NCBI GenBank assembly: GCA_030671095.1
Contig: DAOVAK010000076.1
Location: 1-8,990 of the forward strand
Length of the DNA: 8,990 nt
From: Deltaproteobacteria bacterium
GTDB lineage: Bacteria; Desulfobacterota; DSM-4660; Desulfatiglandales; HGW-15
Reading direction: 5' to 3'
Of the stretch, positions 1-4,618 are shown in pieces. How positions within the stretch are numbered: position 1 is the stretch's first letter; each line of letters opens with the position of its first letter. The translations under genes and the position numbers were made by a program. Under the pieces are notes generated by a model. The model made no database searches, was not told where the DNA came from, and worked only from the letters and a program-made list of their open reading frames with translations.

Positions 1-474
1 TCCCATTCCCCCGTCTCCCTCCACAAGCACGATATCCCTATAGCCCGCCTTCACAAGGTTGTCTCTGGCAAATTGGAAGGTTAGATGATCAATTTCAATG
101 GCGACGACCAGGCCATCGGCTCCAACGATTTCCCTCGCTAGGGCCGTCCCATAACCTGATCCCAAGCCCACCTCCAAAAATCTCTGCCCCCTATCCAGAC
201 CCAGTGGTTCGTAAAACAGGGGATAACTGTGTGGGCATGATATGGTCGCTTCCTCACCAGGCAGGGGGAGAGGAACTTCTTCATAGGCATAGTCCCTGTA
301 AGGGCCTGGAACGAAGTCCTCTCTTCGAACCCTTAGCATGGCATCCTCTATACGCTTAGACCCGAGGTACCCATGCTTCTTGAGTGCCTTAACTTTCTCT
401 TCTCTCTCTTTGCTGAATTCTTGTTCGCTTTTAGTAGGCTCTTTTGGTGGTGGGACTATCCAGCCTCGCATCAT
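1..474 (-). CDS. pcm: Protein-L-isoaspartate O-methyltransferase (N-terminal 158 residues, cut by window edge)
   Basis: This SAM-dependent enzyme methylates L-isoaspartyl residues in damaged proteins, the first step of their repair in the cytoplasm. The frame is open from ATG at 474 to the window edge, so the C-terminal part is missing. Visible family features are the N-terminal helix with KKHGYLGSKRIEDAML (32-47), the substrate-site TISCPH (77-82, matching the family TISxPH), SAM motif I EVGLGSGYG (101-109), an acidic strand end VAIEID (124-129), and VEGDGGMG (151-158), matching the family GDG turn. The start overlaps the stop of the upstream TIGR04076 gene as ATGA (474-471), so translational coupling is likely. 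A second ATG follows at once (471-469), and a weak GAGAG precedes them. The family assignment is firm, but the full length cannot be judged. Confidence 0.93.
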   Translation of the reverse strand, partial: MMRGWIVPPPKEPTKSEQEFSKEREEKVKALKKHGYLGSKRIEDAMLRVRREDFVPGPYRDYAYEEVPLPLPGEEATISCPHSYPLFYEPLGLDRGQRFLEVGLGSGYGTALAREIVGADGLVVAIEIDHLTFQFARDNLVKAGYRDIVLVEGDGGMG

Positions 475-764
475 CTCTCTTTTTCTATTTCAAAAATTAC
501 GGTGCCCCCGTCTGTATAATCACAGGGGTCGAGACATTGAACATGGGTCTTTTTGCCATCTCGAGATAATCCCAGCTCTCGCGGATCCACTCCCCTGTAA
601 AGGGCAATATAATAAGGTAGGATGGAGGCTACAGAGTGAAGACACATGTTGTCTGTTTCCTCAAGATTCAACCGGTAGCCTTCGTCTAATACGATCCTGT
701 CCCCGATCTTGTACACAGGGCAATGGCCCTTGATCTCTCTTACAGTGATAAGCAATTTACCCAT
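471..764 (-). CDS. TIGR04076 family protein (97 aa)
   Basis: Small cytoplasmic protein of the TIGR04076 type, whose biochemical role is unknown to me. The recognisable pattern is KLLITVREIKGHCPVYKIGD near the N-terminus, the central MCLHSVASILPYY, and a C-terminal VQC..P.DYTDGGTVIFEI. Cys15, Cys41, Cys77 and Cys81 are candidates for metal or redox chemistry, which is inference. I chose ATG at 764 because a GAGGTG Shine-Dalgarno (772-777) lies 7 nt upstream and family members start close to this point. The frame stays open to an ATG at 806, but those 14 extra residues look non-native. The stop overlaps the pcm start by 4 nt (ATGA), so the two are probably translated together. Confidence 0.85.
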   Translation of the reverse strand: MGKLLITVREIKGHCPVYKIGDRIVLDEGYRLNLEETDNMCLHSVASILPYYIALYRGVDPRELGLSRDGKKTHVQCLDPCDYTDGGTVIFEIEKER

Positions 765-771
765 GCAGGAA

Positions 772-777
772 CACCTC
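772..777 (-). promoter_or_regulatory. Ribosome binding site that fixes the TIGR04076 start
   Basis: GAGGTG on the minus strand lies 7 nt before ATG 764. It supports the 97-aa reading over the longer frame starting at 806, which lacks such a site at its start. Confidence 0.6.
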
Positions 778-842
778 GTCTGGCCGGTGGCATATGCTGT
801 GAACAAGAGAGAAAAAATATCAACTGCATGAATGAGTTACTG

Positions 843-860
843 ATTTGCAAATGGACGTCC
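843..860. repeat. Two adjacent perfect palindromes
   Basis: ATTTGCAAAT (843-852) is followed without a gap by GGACGTCC (853-860). Both are perfect palindromes in the 106-nt gap between the rubrerythrin stop and the TIGR04076 start. Such a pair could bind dimeric regulators or be chance. No clear promoter hexamers sit at the right distance. Confidence 0.35.
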
Positions 861-870
861 CCCTTTTTTG

Positions 871-1368
871 TCACTCAAAATGGACGAATTGGTCCTTTTT
901 GGCTCCGCACACAGGGCATTCTTCGGGCAGGACACCGTCCGATATGTAGCCGCAGACAGAGCAGATGTAGTATGTGGTGGTTCGATCCTCCATCAAATCA
1001 TTCAGGGCGCTCTTGTAAAGCTTGGCGTGACCCTCTTCCACGTCTCTACTCTGCGTAAAGTGCTGGGCAGCCTCATTCTCACCCAAATCAAGGGCCTTTT
1101 GAATGAAGTTTTCATAGGCCACATGAGCCACATTGGTTTCAGATTCAAAGCTCTCTTGAAGATTGTCCTCCGTACTTCCGATCTCCCGGAGTACCCGCAG
1201 GGCACGTTCCCCATGGATTTCTTCAGAAAAAGCGATCACCCGGAAGAGCTTCGCCACCTGGACGTATCCTTCCTCTTCAGCCTTCTTGGCAAATATTTTG
1301 ACTCTCAATGCCGCTTTCGCCTCTCCCGTGTAGGCCTTGTGTAATGCATCTCTTATCTTTTCATCCAT
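871..1368 (-). CDS. rbr: Rubrerythrin-family protein (165 aa)
   Basis: Cytoplasmic non-haem diiron protein, typically reducing H2O2 to water in anaerobes with electrons from rubredoxin or an NADH-linked reductase. An N-terminal four-helix ferritin-like domain (about 1-128) shows Glu16, ExxH at 49-52, a Glu77 helix and ExxH at 111-114. A C-terminal rubredoxin-like domain has CxxC at 136-139 and CxxC at 151-154 for a mononuclear iron. Typical rubrerythrins have GETxxE in the third helix. Here it reads SETNVAH, so the second Glu (a ligand in classical rubrerythrin) appears to be Val80. I chose ATG 1368 because GGAG at 1378-1381 is 9 nt upstream. ATG 1374 is only 3 nt from it, and the frame to 1440 adds unrelated residues. 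The gene lies in the leftward cluster behind the GNAT gene and the isochorismatase remnant. Confidence 0.93.
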   Translation of the reverse strand: MDEKIRDALHKAYTGEAKAALRVKIFAKKAEEEGYVQVAKLFRVIAFSEEIHGERALRVLREIGSTEDNLQESFESETNVAHVAYENFIQKALDLGENEAAQHFTQSRDVEEGHAKLYKSALNDLMEDRTTTYYICSVCGYISDGVLPEECPVCGAKKDQFVHFE

Positions 1369-1377
1369 TGTCATCCA

Positions 1378-1381
1378 CTCC
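1378..1381 (-). promoter_or_regulatory. Ribosome binding site deciding the rubrerythrin start
   Basis: GGAG within AAAAGGAGTGG on the minus strand is 9 nt from ATG 1368 and 3 nt from ATG 1374. The spacing favours 1368, giving a protein that starts MDEKIRDAL as in the family. Confidence 0.55.
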
Positions 1382-1410
1382 TTTTCCTTATCAGTAACTG
1401 AAATGAAGAT

Positions 1411-1424
1411 CCCGTATCGACGGG
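1411..1424 (-). other. Small GC-rich hairpin between remnant and rubrerythrin gene
   Basis: CCCGT and ACGGG pair around a 4-nt loop, 13-26 nt past the remnant's stop in the leftward direction. The following minus-strand bases (ATCTTCATTT) are only moderately T-rich. It could be a weak attenuator or processing site, but it is not a convincing terminator. Confidence 0.3.
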
Positions 1425-1436
1425 GCGCGGGGAGCT

Positions 1437-1565
1437 TCACTTCACCAAGGCAAGCGCTTCTCTGAACGTATCAGTCCCTGCCTTTCCCAATAGTTCATAG
1501 ATAACCATCTCTGTAGAGGTGATCGTGACCCCATTTTGACCCATCCTGTGAAAAGCCACCTCCCT
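1437..1565 (-). pseudogene. C-terminal remnant of an isochorismatase-family hydrolase
   Basis: Directly after the GNAT stop (TGA 1568-1566), and in the same frame, 42 codons run to a TGA at 1439-1437. The peptide has VAFHRMGQNGVTITSTEMV followed by IYELLGKAGTDTFREALALV. This matches my memory of the C-terminal end of isochorismatase-like cysteine hydrolases (YcaC/ISOC type), where a helix leads to GV-T-TTE-x-FELLG-AGT-xFK. The catalytic Asp-Lys-Cys part is absent, so no hydrolase activity is possible. An ATG at 1544 with AGGGAGG about 14 nt upstream could still allow a 35-aa peptide. The simplest explanation is deletion of most of a hydrolase gene that once lay between the GNAT and rubrerythrin genes. 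An in-frame GNAT extension by TGA readthrough is the alternative. Family recognition is from memory and unsearched. Confidence 0.62.
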
Positions 1566-2003
1566 TCAGCCTTCTTCTTCGCTCAAAACCATAATCAACG
1601 CATCATCGTCACCATAATAGTTCGTGACTTTTCCTGTTATCTTCATACCCATGCGCTTGTAGAAGGCAATAGCACCCCTGTTCTTTGATCTTACCTCGAG
1701 CCACAACCTCTTCTTGGTGGACTCCAGAGCATGCAGGAACAACATCTTCCCGAAACCCTTCCTTCTTTGTACAGGTTTCACAGCCGTGGAATGGATATGA
1801 CCATCCATGTCGAAGATGATGTATCCCGCAACATCATCACCGGTTTCTAATATCATGAAATTATCAGGGACGCGCTCTGCATAATACAGAAAAGTCTCTT
1901 TGGGGTAAGCTGTCTTAGGAAATGCCTCTTCCTCAATCTCGAGGATCTTGTGGATATCTTCTCGTTTGAATTTTCTAATCTTGGGAGGACCTTTTTCAGC
2001 CAT
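1566..2003 (-). CDS. GNAT acetyltransferase, RimI-like (145 aa)
   Basis: Cytoplasmic acetyl-CoA-dependent N-acetyltransferase. The acetyl-CoA pyrophosphate-binding motif A is QRRKGFG (79-85), following the beta-strand HSTAVKP. The C-terminal half carries LEVRSKNRGAIAFYKRMGM (102-120) and then NYYGDDDALIM, the arrangement seen in RimI-type N-terminal protein acetyltransferases (LEVR..N..AI.FY...GF, YY.....DA..M). The substrate could be a ribosomal protein N-terminus or another amine, and the sequence does not decide it. The start ATG 2003 has AAAGGA (2014-2019) 10 nt upstream. The length is normal for RimI. Past its TGA the same frame continues for 42 codons as an isochorismatase-like tail, which is odd. 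Confidence 0.87.
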   Translation of the reverse strand: MAEKGPPKIRKFKREDIHKILEIEEEAFPKTAYPKETFLYYAERVPDNFMILETGDDVAGYIIFDMDGHIHSTAVKPVQRRKGFGKMLFLHALESTKKRLWLEVRSKNRGAIAFYKRMGMKITGKVTNYYGDDDALIMVLSEEEG

Positions 2004-2054
2004 CTACCCGCCATCCTTTAAAGGCCCCTGCCCCATTTGTTCAATGAAACCGCT

Positions 2055-2453
2055 TTATTCGAAATAATTTGAGAGCTGGAGTGGTATACTGGTTTTATCC
2101 ACTTCAAAGAGCTCGATCAAGATGTCGTCTGGAGCCGGGACCATAATGTATTTCCAGAGCCCGAAATCGGTGATCCCCTTCCTGAATTCAACGCCCTTCG
2201 CCTTAATGTAGCTGACCACCCCCTCAATATCGTCCGTCTGGATCCCAAAATGATGGATACTCCCCCTCCCGGGGTTCTTTGGGGCCTGATCATAAAGATG
2301 CAGTCGACCATTTCCAATTCTCATAAACACATTTCGTGCGCCTGCAAACGCCGCATCCAAGATCAGCTTAGCGCCAAAGTATTCTTCGTAGAAACGGATG
2401 CTCTCGTCAATAACTGAGGCAAATATATGAACGTGATGAATGTGGTTTGCCAC
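2055..2453 (-). CDS. VOC family (glyoxalase/bleomycin resistance/dioxygenase fold) protein (132 aa)
   Basis: Single vicinal-oxygen-chelate domain built of two beta-alpha-beta-beta-beta modules. Module one runs from HHVHIF (6-11) through SIRFYEEYFG (18-27) to VFMRIGNGRLHLYD (42-55). Module two runs from IHHFGIQTDDIEGVVSYIKAKG to YIMVPAPDDILIELFE. Candidate metal ligands are His7, His68 and Glu114, with His52 a possible fourth. The family includes glyoxalase I, methylmalonyl-CoA epimerase, fosfomycin-resistance enzymes and dioxygenases; this sequence does not let me choose. The start is GTG 2453, preceded by a purine-rich AAGGGGGAAAGG. No in-frame ATG fits better. It lies 51 nt upstream of the GNAT gene in the leftward cluster. 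Confidence 0.86.
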   Translation of the reverse strand: MANHIHHVHIFASVIDESIRFYEEYFGAKLILDAAFAGARNVFMRIGNGRLHLYDQAPKNPGRGSIHHFGIQTDDIEGVVSYIKAKGVEFRKGITDFGLWKYIMVPAPDDILIELFEVDKTSIPLQLSNYFE

Positions 2454-2485
2454 CCTTTCCCCCTTCTCATTTAGCCTGCCTTACA

Positions 2486-2767
2486 TCATTCCTCCTCAGC
2501 TACGAGGTCCTCGGGCTGACACTTACACTTTCCCCCAGCCTTCCCGCACACCGCGCATTCCAATCCACCGAGATATTCCTGAAACTGTTTCTGCGTGATA
2601 AGGCCATAACGTTGGTCATCAGGCACGCGTTTGTCAAATAGATTGGGATATGATTCGAGGAGATCACCTCCTTTGAAGTTTTTCAGATTTTTCCCTATGG
2701 GCAAGGATTGACTCGAGCTTTCTAAGCCAACTTCTGAGGAACTCTTCCCACGAGCATCTTTTTTCAT
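2486..2767 (-). CDS. Hypothetical 93-aa protein with C-terminal Cys cluster
   Basis: I do not recognise this protein. It has a Ser/Lys-rich, probably disordered N-terminus (1-30), a middle section with GGDLLESYPNLFDKR and VPDDQRYGLITQKQFQEYLGGL, then ECAVCGKAGGKCKCQPEDL with Cys71, Cys74, Cys81 and Cys83 (CxxC-x6-CxC). An acidic tail ends in EEE. Four cysteines in this spacing could bind one zinc, or less likely an iron-sulphur cluster; that is inference. ATG 2767 is chosen because GGAGGAGGT (2777-2785) lies 9 nt upstream. The frame extends to 2890, but that part overlaps the Host_attach gene. It is 67 nt downstream of Host_attach and 33 nt before the VOC gene, so co-transcription is likely. 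It contains an internal perfect Shine-Dalgarno-like stretch (2662-2674). Confidence 0.72.
   Translation of the reverse strand: MKKDARGKSSSEVGLESSSQSLPIGKNLKNFKGGDLLESYPNLFDKRVPDDQRYGLITQKQFQEYLGGLECAVCGKAGGKCKCQPEDLVAEEE
2662..2674 (-). other. Perfect 13-nt Shine-Dalgarno-like sequence inside the Cys-cluster gene
   Basis: The minus strand reads AAAGGAGGTGATC in frame as Lys-Gly-Gly-Asp. The plus strand is identical to the canonical 16S rRNA 3' tail GATCACCTCCTTT. No ATG follows within initiation distance. AGGAG can pair with CTCCT around GTGAT and mask it in the mRNA. It may be a pausing site or chance. Confidence 0.4.
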
Positions 2768-2834
2768 TTTCCCACTACCTCCTCCAACGATTTTAAATTG
2801 AAGCGCCCAGCAGTCTCTTTCTCCCGTCCCCTTT

Positions 2835-3332
2835 TCAGACTCCAGGCTTCTTGTAAGCAGGGAGCAATCGTTTTTTGGCGAGATGGTCATGGATCTGTCT
2901 GGGGGAGAATTTACTCATGTCCTTAGCCACTTTGTCCACCTCAATGCCGTCTTTGGGAATGACCTCCAGGTCCTGCCGGACGTAACCGAGCATACGGGCT
3001 GGGGCTGCCAGTACAATGCGTCGGGCCCGGCTTTTTATGGCAAGATGTCTGGCCTTTTCCACCACTTTGCGGGCAAATCGGCGATCGAATTCATCTTCAT
3101 GTTGTGTCCGGTGATCATCATAACCATGAGAAGGGCCTCCGCGAGGGGCGCGGCTGCGACCCGTCCTGAGGTCTGTGTAAAGGTCCCGTCCCGCCGTCTC
3201 CTTCTCCGGATTAAGTAGTTCGCCCTTGTCAATCAGTTTGGGGCCTGATTCCAATTCAGGAAAATCCACCGGTTCCAAGGTAAAAAAGCGCGCGCGAGCG
3301 CCACCCGATACCACAACACAATACTCACTCAT
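2835..3332 (-). CDS. Host_attach (PF10116-like) family protein (165 aa)
   Basis: Member of the family named 'protein required for attachment to host cells' after a plant-associated bacterium; the name is unlikely to describe the role here. Supporting segments are an N-terminal strand EYCVVVSGGARARFFTLEP, a 'PELES' and 'LINPE'-like stretch (LIDKGELLNPEK), a glycine/arginine-rich linker with DLYTDLRTGRSRA, a central helix DEFDRRFARKVVEKARHLA, a strand RRIVLAAPARMLGYVRQDL, and a C-terminal KDMSKFSPRQIHDHLAKKRLLP. There is no signal peptide or membrane segment, so it is cytoplasmic. My recollection, unchecked, is that this fold has been linked to archaeo-eukaryotic release-factor-like (eRF1) domains. 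The start ATG 3332 has GGGAGGTG 4 nt upstream. It is the first gene of the leftward cluster, about 170 nt from a predicted transcription start. Confidence 0.8.
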   Translation of the reverse strand: MSEYCVVVSGGARARFFTLEPVDFPELESGPKLIDKGELLNPEKETAGRDLYTDLRTGRSRAPRGGPSHGYDDHRTQHEDEFDRRFARKVVEKARHLAIKSRARRIVLAAPARMLGYVRQDLEVIPKDGIEVDKVAKDMSKFSPRQIHDHLAKKRLLPAYKKPGV

Positions 3333-3507
3333 CTTACACCTCCCTGTAAATGGTTGAAATTCGTAAGATTTTGGTATTGCTGCAAAACTGCTGTATCATT
3401 TGGTCTTTGCGAAGCCTTTGGGGAAGTTGGCATGGTCGGATAATTCGCTGATGTGTGACCAGTTGGCCTATTAGACGATGGTGCCACCCATTTAGAACAA
3501 TACCATG

Positions 3508-3535
3508 ATTTTATTCAAGCTGAACGCCATGTCAA
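3508..3535 (-). promoter_or_regulatory. Sigma70-type promoter for the leftward cluster
   Basis: On the minus strand TTGACA (3535-3530) is a perfect -35, followed by 16 nt and TAAAAT (3513-3508), a 5-of-6 match to the -10. Transcription would start near 3501, giving a leader of about 170 nt before the Host_attach ATG. Few other sites in the window match both hexamers this well. Confidence 0.62.
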
Positions 3536-3599
3536 TAAAATATTGAGCATGGGATCAATCAGGCATAAGGCCCATTCGTTTTACTATCGCAAAAATAGA

Positions 3600-3627
3600 T
3601 TGATTTTCCTATTGGACAGATTATTAT
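3600..3627 (+). promoter_or_regulatory. Sigma70-type promoter for the DUF72/ABC-ATPase unit
   Basis: TTGATT (3600-3605, 4 of 6), a 16-nt spacer, then TATTAT (3622-3627, 5 of 6). The expected start near 3634 falls inside the inverted repeat 3628-3651. The -35 box lies 64 nt from the -35 of the leftward promoter, so the two could share an activator or repressor. Confidence 0.5.
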
Positions 3628-3651
3628 TTGTTGGAATCGGAGATTCCACAA
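3628..3651. repeat. Inverted repeat over the rightward start site (candidate operator)
   Basis: The left arm TTGTTGGAATC (3628-3638) and the right arm GATTCCACAA (3642-3651) pair over 10 positions with one bulged T, around GGA. It starts at the base after the predicted -10 box, where a bound repressor would block initiation. In RNA it would be a short 5' hairpin. The downstream T-run (3666-3673) is too distant for a normal terminator. Confidence 0.5.
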
Positions 3652-3740
3652 CTTATTGATATTATAGTTTTTTGGCGGAATGCGGTTTTCTGCCGACGGT
3701 GAACCCTCTACGGCCTTCATTGGGGAACAGATCGTCACTC

Positions 3741-3866
3741 ATGCCCATATCCAAAAAGGCCCCGCGCGAAAAAATCTGGGCTGAATTGGGTGAAAAATTG
3801 GACGAAATCCCTGTCTTGAAATCTCTCGTGACGCATGGTCGATGCGTGGAGGCGGCTTTCCCATGA
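3741..3866 (+). CDS. Tiny ORF coupled to DUF72 gene (41 aa, hypothetical)
   Basis: ATG 3741 opens a frame of 41 codons ending at TGA 3864-3866, which overlaps the DUF72 ATG at 3863 as ATGA. The peptide begins MPISKKAPREKIWAELGEKL, goes on with DEIPVLKSLVTHGRC and ends VEAAFP, which predicts an amphipathic helix. I do not recognise a family. The overlap and ordinary codon choice suggest it is translated. The ribosome site is weak (GGGGA, about 14 nt upstream). The frame remains open upstream to TTG 3672, which would give 64 aa, but that extension looks less protein-like. It could also be the decayed 3' end of a former gene or a leader peptide setting DUF72 translation. Confidence 0.4.
   Translation: MPISKKAPREKIWAELGEKLDEIPVLKSLVTHGRCVEAAFP
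3848..3852 (+). promoter_or_regulatory. Ribosome binding site deciding the DUF72 start
   Basis: GGAGG lies 10 nt before ATG 3863. The in-frame ATG at 3842 would precede it and has no site of its own, so 3863 is preferred. Confidence 0.6.
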
Positions 3867-4615
3867 GAGGAAAAGCAGAAATCAAAGTGGGATGTTGCGG
3901 TTTTGTGACCTCTCAACAAAAGTACTTCAGACTCTTTAGACTGATTGAAATCCAGAGCACCTTCTACCAGCTGCCGCAGCTCAAGACTGCGGAGAAGTGG
4001 CGTGCGTCCGCACCGGCAGGTTTTGAGTTCACGATGAAGGCGTGGCAGTTGATTACTCATGAACCTTCAAGCCCCACCTACCGTCGCCTGACGGAAAAGA
4101 TTTCCCCTCAGAAGCTTGACTGTTATGGACGTTTTCGGCCCACAGAAGAGGTCTTGGCAGCCTGGCAGCGCACGGCCTTATTCGCAAGGACATTGGGTGC
4201 CACCCTGGTCCTGTTTCAATGCCCAGCGAGCTTCCATCCTACAGGGGCGAATGTGGCCAATATGCGGGACTTCTTTGGCCAGATACCCAGGGGGGACCTT
4301 CAATTCGCATGGGAGCCCCGTGGAAAATGGCCAAAGGAGTTGATCCATCAGCTCTGTGAAGAGCTGGAATTGATTCACTGTGTTGACCCTTTCAAAGACA
4401 GGCCCCTCTTTGGAGATTTTCAATACTTTCGTCTGCATGGGATCACCGGATATAAGTACCAATATACGGATGAAGATCTCGAGCAGTTGAAAAAATGGGT
4501 TGGGAAAATGCCAAGCTACTTCCTCTTTAATAACAATTGGATGAAAGAGAATGCGCTTCGCTTCATGGAGCTGACTTCACCCATTTTTTCCTATTCAGAA
4601 CCGAGAGAAGAGTGA
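3863..4615 (+). CDS. DUF72 domain-containing protein, YecE-like (250 aa)
   Basis: Single-domain TIM-barrel-like protein of the DUF72 family (PF01904; E. coli YecE), cytoplasmic and biochemically uncharacterised. Family signs are the first strand IKVGCCGF (8-15), then IEIQSTFYQLPQLKTAEKWR, in which family members usually have 'E(v/i)NsTFY..p......W', FEFTMKAWQLITH (the 'F.F..K......TH' strand), LGATLVLFQCPASFHPT ('l..l.qlPpsf'), LQFAWEPRGKW ('..a.E.R...W'), a late FQYFRLHGI ('.Y.RlHG'), and SYFLFNNNWMKENALRF ('.y..FNN.....A..nA'). All parts of the domain are present at normal length. ATG 3863 overlaps the tiny upstream ORF. The ATPase gene starts 3 nt after this stop, so the two are almost certainly co-translated. 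Confidence 0.92.
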   Translation: MRGKAEIKVGCCGFVTSQQKYFRLFRLIEIQSTFYQLPQLKTAEKWRASAPAGFEFTMKAWQLITHEPSSPTYRRLTEKISPQKLDCYGRFRPTEEVLAAWQRTALFARTLGATLVLFQCPASFHPTGANVANMRDFFGQIPRGDLQFAWEPRGKWPKELIHQLCEELELIHCVDPFKDRPLFGDFQYFRLHGITGYKYQYTDEDLEQLKKWVGKMPSYFLFNNNWMKENALRFMELTSPIFSYSEPREE

Positions 4616-4618
4616 AAT

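Larger units (their letters stand above)
3333..3740. other. 408-nt divergent intergenic region
   Basis: Lies between the leftward Host_attach gene and the rightward tiny ORF/DUF72 unit. It holds two divergent promoters (3508-3535 leftward, 3600-3627 rightward) and an inverted repeat at the rightward start site (3628-3651). Positions 3333-3501 would be an untranslated leader of the leftward transcript. I see no convincing coding stretch, tRNA, terminator or known riboswitch in it. The base composition is more AT-rich than the genes on either side, mainly around 3490-3670. Confidence 0.7.

Noticed and set aside
338..733. Rightward open frame of 131 aa opposite the pcm/TIGR04076 genes
   Set aside because: It lies across the antisense of two recognisable genes, and its product is Ser/Leu-rich with no motif.
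765..870. Promoter directly upstream of the TIGR04076 gene
   Set aside because: TTGATA- and TTGCAA-like hexamers occur, but none has a fitting -10 at 16-18 nt.
1566..1568. GNAT TGA as a selenocysteine codon
   Set aside because: The residue would fall after a normal-length acetyltransferase, in a linker with no Cys/Sec counterpart, and I see no SECIS-like hairpin directly behind it.
3508..3541. ATTTTATT/AATAAAAT inverted repeat as a hairpin
   Set aside because: It is AT-only with an 18-nt loop, and is explained by the leftward promoter's -10 and -35 surroundings.
3680..3784. 34-codon rightward frame starting ATG 3680
   Set aside because: It is out of frame with the better tiny ORF, ends early, has no coupling to DUF72 and is not recognisable.
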